From the NCBI RefSeq assembly GCF_047495875.1, contig NC_092465.1, positions 11,602,660 to 11,666,659 on the forward strand: 64,000 bases of DNA. The letters run 5' to 3'. Positions 36,623 to 52,059 of the stretch are shown here, one piece after another. The translations under genes were made by a program, and so were the position numbers. Below the pieces are notes generated by a model that was not told the DNA's origin, ran no database searches, and saw only the letters and a list, made by a program, of their open reading frames with translations. Positions within the stretch are counted from its first letter, which is position 1. The number at the start of each line of letters is the position of its first letter. This stretch comes from Pithys albifrons albifrons (taxonomy: Eukaryota; Chordata; Aves; Passeriformes; Thamnophilidae).

Positions 36623-39600
36623 CTCTTCTGGGAAGGAGGTGATACCTCCCACAGTCTTCTGTGTTCGGCAAGCCTGAGTTTGTGGTGGTGGTGAGCTGCT
36701 GTTGGATCCTGGGCAGAGGTCCTGGCATCCTGCTGAGCCAGCACTGCGGTTTGCTGCTGCTCAGGGCTGTGCGTTCAGGGAAGTTCTCTGCCTACCTGGG
36801 ACCCAGTGCCCTGACCCACCCCTGGTGTGGGAACTGAGCTGCACAGGCGGGGAAGTCAGAAGTAAGAGGAGTCCTTAGCACAAAGGAGCACATTGGGCCT
36901 CTTACAAGACGAATAATTGAGTATGCAGGCCAATTACTGCAAAAAAACCCAGCAGTTGGCGCTTTTTTTTAGACTGAGAATACAGAGAAATATCTACATT
37001 GTATTCTCAAAGCAGGGCTTAAGAGAGATCTAAATGATTCACATCCCTTGTACTGGCTCTCTGCGTAGTATTAAGTTTGACCCTGATAGCATCCAGTCAT
37101 TTATAATGAGAGCATTAAAAACATCACCATTTATTGATTTGCATCTCTCTAAAAGGGTCTACAAATGACCTCATGTTTCCACTAGAACCAACTATTGAGC
37201 TCTTAGAAAAAAAGAGAAAAAATAGTTTATAGTAAACATATTTCATGTCACTGTATGCAATTTTTCTCCTAGATAAATAATCCTACTTTTCTCTGTTAGT
37301 AACAGTTTAGCTGATGTGTGGTTTATAGCTTCTTTTAAATGCAGCAGTTCTGAATGACTAATACAAGGGGATTATTGGATCTGTAGAGCAGAGTCACGGA
37401 CATGGCCTGCACAGCTGGTACCAGGGACCAAGAGCTGGGGAGATGAGATGGGAACAGTTTGCTCATCACTCCCACAGAACACTGATCCTGTCTCAGCATG
37501 GCAAGTGCAGCTGAATCCTTTGAAAGCCTCAAAGAGCTTTGGCCTCCAAGGTTTCACCTCCCTTTCCCAGGCTGAGCTCAAGGAAAGCACAACCCACATG
37601 CTAAGAGAACAGATGAGTAAACAGATACAACCTTGACTAAGCCTATGGCATCCCCAGCCACTGTGACTGGAGAAGGACAGGAAGTTTGCAGGTTCAGAAA
37701 CCTTTCATCAGGGCTGAAGGAGGAGGAGCATCAAACCTCCAGCTAAACAAGATCAGGCAATAGCGGCTCTGGGTTACCTGCTAATGGGTGGGCAGTGGAA
37801 AAGGAAAGGTTGGAGGAGCATCAGTGAATGCGGTTGTGAGGCATGAATAAGTTGCTGGGTGCCACTGCAGCTTAAGCAGTTAACGGGAGCAGTGATCTGA
37901 AGTTATTCTACTGACACTGAAATGCTTCTTTCATCTAAAAGTTACCACACCATTACAGCTATTCAATACTACCAGTAACATGACCAAACAGGGACTAAGG
38001 TATTCTGATACTGTGGAGACCAAGTGTGAGGAGTCAGAGGAAGGAGATATGCAGAAAAATCAGGTATTTTTCTCCATTCTCTGCAAGGAGAATTTGGATA
38101 GCATGGGCTCACTGCCTAACCTGTAGACAGCTGTGAGGAGGGAAGGTGGTTTCTACCCATCCCCAGTCTGAGCTTTCCTTTCTTGACAAGTGAAGCTGAG
38201 ATAATGAATGACACTTTGTCCTTTTGAAGTGCTTTGAAATATGTTGCTTTCTCTTTAAGACCTAAGTATTGTACGTGCACTTGTAAATACAGGAGATTTG
38301 TCTTAACTGTGAGCCTGCAGAATTGTTATATTCTGATTCATAGTAGATATAAAATTAAGCAGTTGTTATCTTCACTTCTGCTTTCTAGGTAAGCAATTGG
38401 GCAATTTCAGGAAGACCATGGGTTTAAAATAGACCCATTTTTCACTCCTTATTTACTAAACATTTTGAATGAAAACCTTTGAATGTAAAACTAGAGTAAT
38501 GGGGGTCTGCTGGGGGAGAAATGAAACATGATTATATCCCTTCAGATAAAAATACTTAGATATGACTAAATCTATAAATTTGTTTAAAGAAGAGAACAGT
38601 TTGGCAGGAATTTGGGATAGGGTTAATAAATATATGTTTCAATAAGAAACACTTGTGTCAGGAATGTGGACCAAATTCAATACATTATTTTATTTATTAA
38701 TTATTGACTTCAAACAGAAGACAAATCATGGTTTTGAGGTTTTAGAAATAGAGTGGTTTAATTCCGGAAAAAGGAATAACAGGGCTGCAGCCATTTGAAT
38801 AGGCTGCAAGGTCACCCAGAAAGAAATGATTTAAGCTTTATCAAGAATGAGGAAAAAAATTCTTAAGTTAGCCTGGAAGCATTAAGAGACAAACTATAAT
38901 TGCATAAGAGGAGGGGATTTGGATTCATGGGGCAGAAAGAAATGATCAATGGTTGATAAATATAATAGTGGTAAACACAGTGACAGGAGAAAAAATATAT
39001 GTAGCTAATATAATTGTTACAAATTCAGTAGCTTTTGCTGTGAGATCCGTTGTTGAGGATTTAAGAACAAGGCAAAAAAAAGAAAAAGGTAATTTTTTTC
39101 CAGTGGAAGATAAATGTGAAAGCTTTGAAAACCACCAAAAAGGAGTTAGACAGAAGAAGCACAAAGAAGTATGCTGCATTAATCCTGTTGTAGAATAATT
39201 TTGTATTCCCTCATCTTAATTATAAGGCATATTCTCAAAACTCATTTATGGAATATTTGACCTTGATAGAGGTCAAATGCAAATGTGCTGGAGAGGGAGG
39301 TGAGGTAGGAGCCAGGTGGAAGGAGAAATGTAAGGGTAGGACTCAAACTGAGGAAAATTGGAAAATAAATCCTGGGTTGGCAGGAGAGTGCAGACTGGAG
39401 AGCAGAGCAGAGGAGCTGGGAGGAAGGAATAAAAGACACTGCATCAGAGCCATCTTTGCAGGAGAAGGAGCAAATAAATTTCTTGTTGAGATGAAGCTTG
39501 GCAGAGCTTACTACAGCATCAGGTGCTGACGTCTGGTGTTGGAAGAGAGGAGGCAGAAGCAAGGCAAACTGTGACAGACCAAGCAGGGAGTCTGAAGGCA

Positions 39601-42600
39601 TCTGTTTCCCAGCCTTAGGAGGAAGATGGGCAGGTTGATGCTGCGCACAGTGGTCAGGTTCTGACCACGGACAGTGGCAGCAGGCAGGGGCTGTGTCCAG
39701 CTGGGCTCAGCAGCAAGGGGACAGTAGGGGTTGGAAGCACTTGAACTTTCGGTGGTGGGACAGGAGTGGCAAGGAGCCATCTTCCCTAATGTCGCAGTCC
39801 AGTTTTGATTTCAATTGATTTGAATTGTTGCACACCTTAATTATGTGGTAATAAACATAAGACTTGAGAAATATCTTTTGGAGTCTTAAAAACCAACCCC
39901 ATTTCTTTTTTTCCCAAGCTGACTCCTTATTTTTCTGTGAGACAAGCTCCTGATTTACATCGATCAAGTGCTGAACTCAACTACTGCATTTATTTCTGGG
40001 GATGTGATAGTATTTCAATTATGAAGATTTTTATGTAAAAAAATGAGAGATTCAGGTCCTTTTTGGCTTGTCATTTCCCCACTGACCACTGAAAAGTATT
40101 GCTGCATCTGTAGATAACTCCAGCCTGCTAAGAGCCTTCCAGTGTATTTAGGACTGGATGGATGTTGGCTTCACACTTAATTGGAAATGCTGGGGAGAGG
40201 AGTTGGAGGCAGCATACAGGGGATTCAACACTGTTGGTTCTTCACTTTCTCTGTATTTAAGTGTTCCTTGCTGATGGAGCACAGATGGTCTTAGATTAAG
40301 GAAAATACATGCCAGAACTGCAGGCTAGGCCCAGACTGGGGAGTTAAGCTTGACATGAAATAAGCAGAAGGCTGTAATTAGCTGATCAGGAGCGTTAGGC
40401 ACCTGGCGGAGGAAAGCAGAGATGTAATGCACAATGTAGCTGTAGAACAATAAAAAATACTGAAATCTCTTTTATGAAACATGGAGGAGTTTCCATTGCT
40501 GGCTTTCTCTTCCTGCCCAGCCTGGTAACTTCTGAAAGGTCCTAGTCATTCTTGGCTATTAGTGATTTATCAAAAATGGCATTTTCTGACACTTTATGAT
40601 GCTGAACACCAAACCCCATAGAAACCAGAGTATAAAGGTCAACATCTATGTGTGTTGCCAAAAACCTTCCTGGGAAGCTTATACCGCACTTGTCTGTGCA
40701 CCATGTGTACTCCCTGACTGCAAATATCAGTCATCTCATTGCTCCCTCCTGTTCTTTCTGTCTGTTTTTGTACAGCCACATGTTGTGTTTCACCTCAGCC
40801 TTAGGATTTGGGCTCACTGGGGCAGAATTGCCATTTATTTTAAACAGAAATGCCTAGCAGAATGCAGCTGAGTAGTCCATGTGCCTCGTGTGCTTCTGCA
40901 GTACATGTCAAAATCCTAGTAGGAATGGGATCTTTTTTCCTAGGTGTGCTAAACAAATGGAAATTGAGGCATAAATCCGCTGAACTGAATAGGGAAAGTA
41001 TAAAGGCTTCTTTTGAGCTGAGGGTTTAGGGTTTTTTGCCCATATTATTGAAGGTCAAAAGCTATTATTTTATACTGGGGAAGAGCAAGAGGGAGAGTCT
41101 AGTTTCACTTAAGTTCCCGTGGTACAAGCAGGCTCAGGCAGGATCTCTGTTTTCAGCCTGCCTTGCAAAACTTTCCCAGTCTGTCTGGCTTGCACAAAAC
41201 TGGCCTTGGCTCATTGAAGTAATCTCAAAGCTTTCGTTTGGTCTCAATAATGCAGCTTTCACTTAAAGATTTCCAGTGCCTTTTTTTCCTTTTGGTTGTA
41301 CTACACCAAGCTTAAGTGCACAACCAGAAAAGTATGTTGATAGGATAAATTAAATCACATTTATTTGCTTGATTATGCACTTCCCCTTTTTTTTTCAAGC
41401 CAAAACAGGACTCAAACCATGTTCAACCTCTTACACAATTTTAATGAGAATATATTGCAGTGTTTGTCATCTGAAAGAATATTAGCACCCCCAATGCAAT
41501 AGATGTGATTTCCCTAAAGAAAAACAGAAGGCAAAGAACAGTGAAAATGTCATTTTAGTTCTCTATTAGTCTCTCTAATACTGCAGGATGTTCTGAGTTT
41601 GAGTCCTGAATCTCAGCCTAATTGTTGGGAGAATCAGATCCAAATTGGACAGTTCCTCAAACTTATTTTAGCTCCTTCTTAAAGCAAACAAATAAATGCT
41701 GAACAAGTATATTCAATGATGTAACCTGGAGAGGAATAAAGAATGCAAGACTTCCCCACTTTAGAAAGCTGATAATACACAGAGGTTTCACATGCGCTTC
41801 ACTGATTACGTTTTCGGTTTGAAGCATATATAGAAAGATTGCTTTTCATAGCTGAACCCTTGATTTGGGTGCACAGAAATGCACTCAGTTGACTGTAGGA
41901 TTTGTCCAGAAGCAGAGGGGGATGGAATGCAAAAATGTATGGTGGAGATCCCTTAACATCTCTCCATAGCAGTGAGCTTCAAAGAGACACAATGGCAAGG
42001 AAACCCAGAGCCGAAAAATGAAGGAGAACAAAATCGTCTTACTTGATGCAGAAATACAAAGGAGACTCTAGCCATGGTAAATTGATTTTGTACTGAATAT
42101 GGGCTGGGCCATTGGAAGGGTTTTCGAACCTCCCACTCCAGAAATCATTGTGCAAAACAGTAAGAGGAGGCTGCTTAGAAGTCTTGTCACAGCCATCAGT
42201 GGAGGCCACAAAGAGGAAGGAGGGATTTAGTTCTGAATGGCGACTCTGCCAAAAAACATAAAGGCGTGGAGATGGACATCTTTTGGCGGTAGGGGAGCCT
42301 CGAAGGAAGAATTGCCTTCACTATGTCAAGGGAAGCCATTGCTGTGACTCCATTGTTGGCTCACTTCTTAGAAATAACTTGTTATACCTTGTTTGCAGCA
42401 ACTGAAGAAAAGAAACCCCACAACAAAACCTATTCTTTACAGAATAAACAGTGCTGGTGGTGTGAGAAATAATGCTATGTGGTGCCCACCTGGCCAGTGA
42501 CAACTGCACCTGCATGTGCTGGATACTTATATTCCTAACCTGTGCTTGACTGCAGTGAAGTTTTTCTTTCATAATTTTCCACTCAGTATATTTTAACCTC

Positions 42601-45600
42601 TTTATTTAGTTATTTTATTGATTTAACATATAATCTTATGTCTCTGTAATCTCCAGTACATTTTGTAAATGTTTGTTGTCATAAGCTATAAACTGAATGT
42701 GACATGGCAAGAAACCAAATTCTGCTGTGGCTGTTTAATTACCCAGTGTGGTAAAAGTCTCAGCTCAGTTTCCGTATGCTTTTGTTCTTCAGTAATAAGA
42801 AACACATAAGTCATCTTTCCTCATCATCTCCTGTGGTGTTCTCTAGTTTTGGATGTTGTCATACATCCCAAATTGGCTATAGGTGAGAGCTTTAAGGTCT
42901 TATTTCACTAGCATGCCAAATATCGAAGTTAACAAAGACTATCAGTTTATATTTGGCCCCATCCATGCTTTTTCATGCTTAAAAACAATAGAAATAGCCA
43001 ATTGATTAAGTTGTTTTCAAAAAGAAAAGATAAGCATTCCCATATAGAACATGCAAATAAGTCATTGCACTGTTAAGCACTTTCAAGCAACATGAAGTGG
43101 ATCACCAGCAAAATGACTAACAGACTAACATTTTTCATTTCATTGAATGATAAAAATACAAACACTAGATAGTAGAAACAGAAATGCAGTGCCATCTTTA
43201 TCTCTTTTCTTCAGAGCTATATCTTTCTTCCAAAGTACCATGTTGGCATGTTCAATAACATTGCTGTGTAGATACGTAAACTGTCAAAGCTCAGCGTAGA
43301 GTCTCAGCAGAGTGGTATTCCTTCTTTCTTATTCATTATGGTCAGCGCTGCATTCCAGTATCTTTGTACCCTTACACTAATTCCCCTTACTTTGGACATA
43401 TCCTTGTGGCATTTCTTGTATTAATTTTAAGGGTCTTTCAAGAATCTGCTTATAAGGTTTACTGCACTTTGAATCAGCCCATGAAGCCACCATCTCTCTT
43501 CCCTTAGGTTAATGTACCTTATCCTCTTGCCTTCTCCCATATGTCCTCTTCGTGTCTCAGAGGAACCCATCCCTGGTATACTACAACTCTTCTGGTTATG
43601 CAAACCTCACAATGAGTTATGTGGCTGGTGTGCTATGACCTTTCCCTTTTGTGTGGTTATGTTCTGTTGTCTCTCTGTGCTCTTCCATCCACTGCTGCTT
43701 GATGCATCATATATTACTGCACTTTACTTGCAATGCATTTTGGCACAGGCTTGCACAGGGAGCCCTGAGCAATGCTGAAGCCTCATAGATACTATGAAAA
43801 CTGCAAATTTGGATGACAAAGTTCCCTTATGTAAAAAAGCTCAAATTCTTCTCTGTATGGAATTCAGCATCAAGTGTCAAGTGTTTTATGCCAGGGTTAC
43901 TGGAATTGTACTTAAAGGAGTGACAAGTCAATCTGCTTGCTTCAAATATGAATTTTGAGAGCACCTTCTCCAGGCTGAGCTGGTTGCTCCATATGTTCTT
44001 TGTACACTAAAATTCCCAAAGAACTGAAAAAAGTTGTAACCTGGATGTGGCTGTTGTTTATCTTAAAAGCCACCTTTTTGGTTTTAGTAATTGGTATCAA
44101 ATGTTCTTGACTAAAGCTGTAGACAAACGTCTTTAACAATAAAATGTTGTCCTTGTACAGTGGTTCCATTTGGGTACACTGTAAAAACTGTGATCTCTTA
44201 AGCCTCATACAATGCTCCTTTCAGATCCAGGAATGCATGATCTGTATGTAGAAATTCCTACCTGGTACTGCAGAGAGAGAGAGGAGTGTCAGATTTACAG
44301 ACCTTGTGTTGTTTAATGAAATTTCCTGCAGCATGAATGGAAGTTGAAGGCACCAAAATTCACATTTCTTTTTATACAAGACTGTGCTGTGCCCCAAGAT
44401 GTCAGAAAAAAGTGGACAAGATGTGCAGTGTCTTGCCCATTGTTCTAATCTCTAAACCCTCTCCCTCATGCACCACTGACTCAGTGGATGTATTTTGTGA
44501 CACTAGCAAAAAAAAATGCTGTCTAAGAACTCATTTGTGCTAGGCAGGAAAGTTTTTAGTCCTCACAAGAGCAAAGGTCAGTGCTCATCTCTGTTTCTGA
44601 CATGCCTGGTGGCTTTTCCTAGTTGTTTGACCTCTCTGTGCTTTTGGTTTTCCATTCCTCCCATGTGCCTGTGTTTTCTGTTTAGCTTATAAGTGCTCTC
44701 AGACAGAACTTCTCTCCCACAGCATGTTTGTATATTGCCTAGAAATATGGGGTCACAATCTTAGTTCACTCCTCTACGTGCTTCTGTAATAGAATTAAAT
44801 GACAAGGGATTTTGAAGCTGTGAAAGAGAGAAAATAGTAGCAATGATCATCAAAGAATAATTTACAGCAGCTAAAAACTTCCCCCGAAAAACTAACATTT
44901 GCAGTGGAGAACAGATTGTGTTTGTAGGCACAGAGAGCCAGCCGTGGTACAGACCTTACCCACTTGCTGCGGAGCTGTGGTACTGGGATGTGCTCTCTGC
45001 ACAGGAGGAAAAATGAAGCATTTTGCCTCCCATTGAGAGAAGAGAGGACCATGAACAGGGCGGGTTACCATGACTCAGCTGGTACACAGTACCTTGTTTG
45101 GACTGGGATAACTTGACCAAAGAGATAGAGCTTCCATACCTGGAGGCTGAAGCCTTGCTCTGACAGCTGTTAAAGTGATGCTCTATCCGGGTGTGCCTAC
45201 AGTCTGAAAACGCAAGGTGAGAGGACAGACTCTACACCACATCAGTGAGTCTTCAGAATGAAACCAATGAAGACAACATAGTCAGTCCGCTTGAAAACTG
45301 CCTCCCTGTCTGTTGTGTGCTGATGTACACCTTTTCTGAATTTTTTTTGTGCAATAGGTGAGTCAGGACAGAGGAACATGCCTCAGACTGTTGCATTTCT
45401 CTTTGTAAGGATGTGATAACAGTCCATGAGATAGAGAAACATGAATATTCAAAGATGGTATTGTTTGGAGCCGAGTTAAATATCCATTCTTAAAATGAGA
45501 AAGTCCTTCCTTCTGATGAATTATTCCATCCTTACCATGCCAGTATGTAACATCCACTTCTGCTCTGACTTGAACAGAGTGGGCAATTGTGTTCAGCAGC

Positions 45601-48600
45601 CAATAAATGCTAGGCCAAAAGCAGTGCCTGTATAGTAAGATGCTGACTTTTGTTTATAGAGAGAAGGTCTGATTCAGAGATTGAGGTTATGGGAACTGAA
45701 ACTCACTGATGGAATGTTTGTTTGTTTGCCAGCCTCTATATTCTGAGTGTTACATTTGAGGTCTTCCCCAGCTGAATTACTGTCCATTCACTCCAGATGA
45801 GCCATGTGACTGGGCCAGTCTGTTGATAGGCACTGTGAGTGCTTAGTTGAAATGGAGCAAACAGCTTGAGTTTTACAACATTTTCAAGGATCTGAAATCA
45901 CTTAAGGGAAATCATTTAATAATTTGATAACACACAATGCAAGTCCTTTTATCCGAGCCCCCTCCTCTCCCCACAATGAATTGACTGAATTCCATGATCA
46001 TTCCTCATACCTGTCACTGCATGCAGCAGTGACTGCAATTTGTATACTACAGTATGAAGCAGAACTAATTACTGAAGCTTGGCATTCTGTTCTTTTGGTA
46101 TTAGTTATCTTTTTATCAGACATGCTTATCACAGTTTTAATAAATTACCAGTGTTGGAACTTCAGAAATGGCCTCTAGTGTATTAAGCTACTGTGCTTTA
46201 TTAATAAGAAGTTAGATTTCAATAAGTTATTATTTATGGAGCACTGTAAATGTGCCTTGTCCTCGAGAGACAAAAGTCAGTGCTTCTAAAAGGGAATTTA
46301 ACTTTCCACTCATAGACTAAGGCAGCAAGTCTTTATGGAGAAGTCCTGGAGGACTAAATAGGGTAGAAAGTAATGAAAAGAGGCTGAAGTTCTGTAGAAA
46401 TGTTTTCACTGTAAACATCACAGAAAACAAAGAATCTTTTTATGGATTTTTTTTTTTGATCCAGCCTATAGAACTTCTTTGGAAGATTTTTTTGCTTTTA
46501 AGTACTTTAAGACCCAGAACATAGCAGTTTCTTTTAAATGTTGTAGAGTTTGCCCAGAGAATAGTAGGTCTGCACTGGTGCTATAGTATGTAGACACTGC
46601 AGAGTCTATAGATTTGTGAAACAGATTTGTCATTATCAGTAAGAATCTGTGGGTGATATTTTAGAGGTCTGAAATTTGTTGGTCAATATGGATGAAAAGA
46701 TTGAGGCTGACATTTTGTAGAGGAATGAACTGGCCTCTGAGCATCCTCTGTGTGGAGGACTTGGTTTGCACCCCAGTGCCACCTTAAGCATGTGGTTAAG
46801 CTACACTAGTCCAGAACGGGTATGTAAATAGGTGTTTTATTTCCGTTAAATTTGACAGATTTTAAAAGCAGGGCAGAAACATAGTCCATCCATGTTCCTC
46901 TCTCCCCAGGCTTGGAGAAAAGTTTCCATATCTTGCTGAAACAAACTGATCCCAGAAGACTTTGTAAATGTAAATAAGAAATGCAGAAATTTTTGGCCTT
47001 TATGTGGAATCCAGGAAGTTGCTTTCAAAGCAAGTTTGTTGAGTTTTTTTCAGAGCTACATTTCTCTCAACATAGTAGTGCCTTGTACAGTTACTGGAAA
47101 CAAAGATGTAAATAAACACACAGGGAAAGCAATGACTCTGCCAGCTCAGGTCTCCAGTGCACAGTAGCTGTCATATCACAGCACCTCCTGCCCTCCTTCC
47201 TCATGCATAACTCAGCAAAGGGTGATGTGACTGGCAGATGTGACTCTGCTCAGGGTGCCCAGCACAGCACAAGTGGAGAACCAAAATCACCTCATATTCC
47301 GTGGGCAGATTGACAAGTCTTCTATGAGCACTGCAGAGGGTTGGAGGGTTGATGGAAATGGATGCCTCTGCTGTCAGCAATCCCTTCAGACCTGAGCCTG
47401 GGACACAAGGTGCTGCTTTTGCTTCTGCTGAGAGCAGCAGAAACCTGAGGAACGCAGTGCCTTCTAGAAAATGCTGGCATCTCACAGAATCAATCCCTGA
47501 CTTTGGTTGAGTTAGGGCTTTTTTTCAGTAAGCCTGTACTTGAGCGTTTTTTTGTCTCCTTTCAAACATACACAGTGTACATTTTGGTATTATACTTTTT
47601 TCTCCTAATAGGAGAGAAGATGATTTTGGGTGTGTCTGCAGGCATGCAAGGCTTCCAGTGGTTTTTGTGATGCACTTATTTAATGGAAGTGAGATTGGTA
47701 ACAGATGGATAAGTTTGTAATAAAAGACCTTAGAAATTAAAAACGGGTTTAATTTACTTGATAAATATGCTTGTAGCACATTCTCTTCCAGTCTTAACTT
47801 TCCAGTTTTAAAGCAATGTTCTGGTTTTGCACAAAAACTTGCAACCTCTGTTGTGCAAGTACAGTGAAGGGATTAGTGTATGCTTAATCTATTAAATTCA
47901 TATGTGATGTTTGAAGTAATTATAAATTCCTGGCCTGAATGTAAAAGCTGGTCTGCAGAAGTCTATGAGATTTCCCCATCAGCAGTTGAGGATGCACATA
48001 ACTATTGATAACAGGACTCACTAGTGACAGGCAGGTACTTTGGATAACAACACTGGGATGTGCAGGTAATTAAATAAATGTATCTAGAAAGCTTCTCTCA
48101 GCAGTGCATGCTGAATAACTGATTTGACAGCACATGATGAGATAGAATTTCTAGAGCTCTGCTGATCTGAAGTCTGAACTGGAAGCAAACCAGGATGCTC
48201 ATAATTTATTTGGAGACATTAACTCCTTCTTTCTGTGTCTGGGTGTGACATTTGAATATTCAGATATGCACTGAGCTAATTGGCCCATCTCTGTTAATTT
48301 CTAGTCAGGCAATGTTGAACCAGGTACATGTAGCCGTACACATGACTGCTTCTCTGTGGTCATCTCCTTCCTAAAAAAATGCAGAAAAAATACACCAACT
48401 CCACACCTTTTTTATTTTTAAAAATTTATTTATTTGAGAAAATCTGCCTGCATAGAACTCAAGAAATGGAGATGTGAAGAACCAGGTGTCCCTGCAAATA
48501 GCCTGAAGGAAGGCATGTCTGCACACGTGGCTGAGCAGTCCTGCTCATGGTTTGCATGGCTCTTGTCTTACACAGCAGCTGCAGCCCTGAGCTGGCTGTT

Positions 48601-51600
48601 TCATTCATATGGCATACAAATGTTCTGTTCCCCATTCTGCATGTAGGCCATGTGGCTACAGAGAAGGTCCTCAAAGTGCCCAGAAACACTGTTAGAAACT
48701 GCTTTTCTTCTGGACATGCATGAGGGAAATTATGCTGGAGAGTTTGTAAGGAGGTAGCATGAGGAGCTGGAGTGCAAGAAAGTACATACTGTCCTGTATT
48801 AGTAGGTAACCTTGCTCCAGGTTTGTCATATTTTCATCCAGGCCATGAAAGTTGTCTTATTGCAGATGGGTCCAGAGATGTCTCCTGCTTTTGACTGACA
48901 TGTGGTAGGAGGTAAAAAATAATCCCAGATGTGTTTTCTGGGGCTGGGAAACTCAAATGTCTCAGAGAACTGAGAAAATTAATCATAAATTCAGGATGAT
49001 GACCCAACAGAGTGACCAAAAACATCTGGTGGATACAGCTTGTACCTCATCCAAGTGTGCAGAGGCAGTTTCAACAGAAAAAAAAAATTGGGTTATTGAG
49101 GGAGATGAGAAAAGGAAGGGGAGGCACCTAATTCATTGTTCAAGAAGCTGACTTCTGAGAAGCATTATGATCAGGTAAGGAGGCGAAAGTATAAAGTATC
49201 TCCTGTAGGGCTGTAGTGTTACGCAGGTGTTAAGTAGGTCTCTGCTTCACTGAGAAATATATGGGTACATACAGATGCACTCCAGAAGAGAGATCTTACT
49301 GAAAGTTTCTCTGTCAAATGTCCAGGATGTAATTTGATGCTGGGGCAAAATGTATGTAAGGCAGAGGAAGAAGATGTGTTCATCTGAGGAGAAGGGAGTT
49401 GGGGTGGACATACCCAGTGAGAGGACACAGAGCATCAGCATTAGACAGGGAGTTTGCACAGAGGAGCCCAAGGCAATAGAGACAATGAGGATGGGACATT
49501 TTGATCTGGAAAGACTGCTGATCAGTCAAGCAAAGAAAGCAAACAATGGAGGAATGCTCATGTGAAAGCCCCAAACTCGGAGGTCTGAGCCTGCCCAGTA
49601 CATCTTCCCAGGTCCAACCCAAAGGCCCTGGCCACAGATGTGTGTGGACTCCTGGGAGCCCAGCACAAGGACTTGTCTAGGCTGTAGGTCAGCGGGACTT
49701 GCAGTACAAGTATTTAAATGCACATTAACTGCTTGGCTTTGCAATTATACTTCTATTATTTTCAAGATGTTCTGCTTTGCAGGGTCATGAATATTTTCTT
49801 TGAGTCACTAGAGGTCATTGGAGTTACTCAGCCCTCAAACTAACTCCTCCCTGTCCTGCCAAAGACATGTGTGGGACTTGTAAAACATGCTCTGGATTGC
49901 CATATTGCTTAATTATCCTCTTAGCTCTAATGAAGTGCACCCTGACTAATGGTGCAGTCACAAACAACATGTTCCTATAATTTGGGCCATCATCAAGATC
50001 TTCTGTTATCACTAGACTCATCAAGGTAGTGCTTCAGAATGCTGAAGGGCAGTGTGCCTAATAAAGGAAAACATTTAGGCACATCAGAACATAGCTGGAG
50101 GAGAGCAAAGCTCTGATGTGAGCCATGTTTGCAACATGCCTTGAAGTTCTGTGGTGCAGGTGTCTGGCAGGAAAAGCTGGGTGTCCTCAGGGAGGCCAAA
50201 TTCTTCTCTGTTGCATTGCTGCAATCCCAGAAGACGAAGAGTATTTGCAGAGAAGAATCGATTGCTGAAGGAACCAACAATTTTTGTTTTCATTTTGCCC
50301 TGTCAGGCACTGTTAAGGTAAACTGGGCTGTGTAATGGAGAGTGCTCTGCCTCTGGTTTTGAAATGGGAAAAAGAGCCACCTAATAACATGACTTCTTTT
50401 CTGATTTTTTTTATTAATGATATCAGAAAAATCCAAGGTGCTAGGATACTATGGTTAGATGACTATGGGCTAGAGCTGCTGTGCAGTTGCGTCGCAGATG
50501 TCAAGGGTTCCTAGGAGTCACCAGTCAAAATTCCTTGCTCTCCTGTGATGGGTTACTGTGTGAGCTCTCTCATCCAGTGACATACACCCTCTCAGGATAT
50601 GGCTTAATGATCCTTTCCAGCAAGGATTTATCCCAGCTCTCACAAAATTACTTCTGAGGCCCAAGACTTTGGTCTTCAGCCTGGATTGGGCTTCAGTACA
50701 TGGGAGGTATTTTCCAGATGACTCTCAGGGAAAGATGTGTGCTCTTCCCTTCTTCAACCAGATCTTTGCCTGCGCTCCTAAAGTCTTAATTCAAGCCAAA
50801 TTGAGCGATGTTGTATATAAATGCATTTCCTGGGTGGTGGCATTTCTTGCAGTTCTGAATGAGCATCTTCGTGGGTCTGAGTTGGAAGTAGGAAAATTCA
50901 TCCTCTCTGCTCAGTGGTTTCCCAACTTTCTCCTACAAAAAAGCTGAATTTACCATGTGTCAGGGGAACAATTTCTACAGAAGCTCAGGGTTTAAAAATA
51001 TATTGGCTGCAGTGAGAAGGTTCAAGAAGAGTTCAGATCCGGACCGAACTTTGAAGCCATTTCCTTTGTTGGTAATGGACTGAGGAAAATAAAGAAAACC
51101 TGGCTCTGTTATGGGAGCTTTGGATCTGTACTGAACTTTGTGAGCCTGGCCTTTCCTTATGTAACAGAGCTATTTTTCTTGTACTCAGAATCATGTATTA
51201 TGTATAGTATGGATGTTTATATGTATTTTCACCTCCAGCTAACTATACCTGCTTAAATTTGTTAGGACTATTTTTAAAAAGTGCTGAAGGGAGGAAAATT
51301 GTGGAGGGCACTGAATGGCTGGATCTGTTGCTGAATATTTTAAATCTAGAAGGTCTCTCTAATGCAGCTTTTCTGGTCTTGACTTTTCTTGTGAAGGAAT
51401 GGGCCTCTTTGCTCCAAAGCAGTCAGTCAGAGCCAGCTGGGGACCCCACACATTCTCAGGCCTCAGTCAATAGTGGCCTCAGCCCTGATGTGTTTTGCTC
51501 CATCTCAGGATCAGACCTCCCTTGTCCAGCATCACAAATCACCATCAACCTTTCTCCCTGCTTCCCCAGTTCCCGCTTGTTTTATGCAGCTCATTTGTTG

Positions 51601-52059
51601 TAAGGTTACTTATAAGGCAATAATCTTGGGGATAAATTTAAGAAGACCAACAGATTTGTGCAGAACTCCTGGACTTTGTTGTAGGAACCTTTTTATTTTG
51701 GGGGTGAAAGCTGGTGGTTTTATACAGCACTGTCCTCTTTGAATGGAAGGTGATGACTCAGTGTGTGGGGTCCGTGTCTTGGACCTTCCAGCTGAATGAT
51801 GATTAGAAATTGTATTTACATGTAAATTAAACTCTGTCCTCTGTGAACATTCCTGTTGCTTCTGCTTCTGGACTTCTCATCTATTTATCATTTGTGTGCA
51901 CTGTGAGCACAGTGGGAGCGAGATACATGTTTACTGTCACAATGCTGCTTTTAAATTGGGCTGTGTAAATGGGCTGGAGATGCTTGCTCTTGTTTTGGGA
52001 GTCTCCAGACATGGGAGCTGGTGGCATTCTCATGTGACTTGTGCATTCTGGTTTTTCAG

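Larger units (their letters stand above)
28272..52059 (+). other. SEMA5B: SEMA5B intron b-c (23.8 kb)
   Basis: The largest intron fully inside the window, from a GTATGT donor to a GTTTTTCAG acceptor, falling between codons. It holds a polypyrimidine tract (32484-32546), a GA run (32922-32936), a TA-rich microsatellite (35492-35528) and a local CpG cluster (36513-36622). No transposon in it was recognisable by eye. The short ORFs on both strands have no motif or family likeness. Parts of it could be enhancers of a developmentally regulated gene, but nothing in the bare sequence shows that. Confidence 0.9.

Noticed and set aside
46190..46270. MIR or L2-like tail (ATGGAGCACTGTAAATG)
   Set aside because: Too short to separate from chance likeness.
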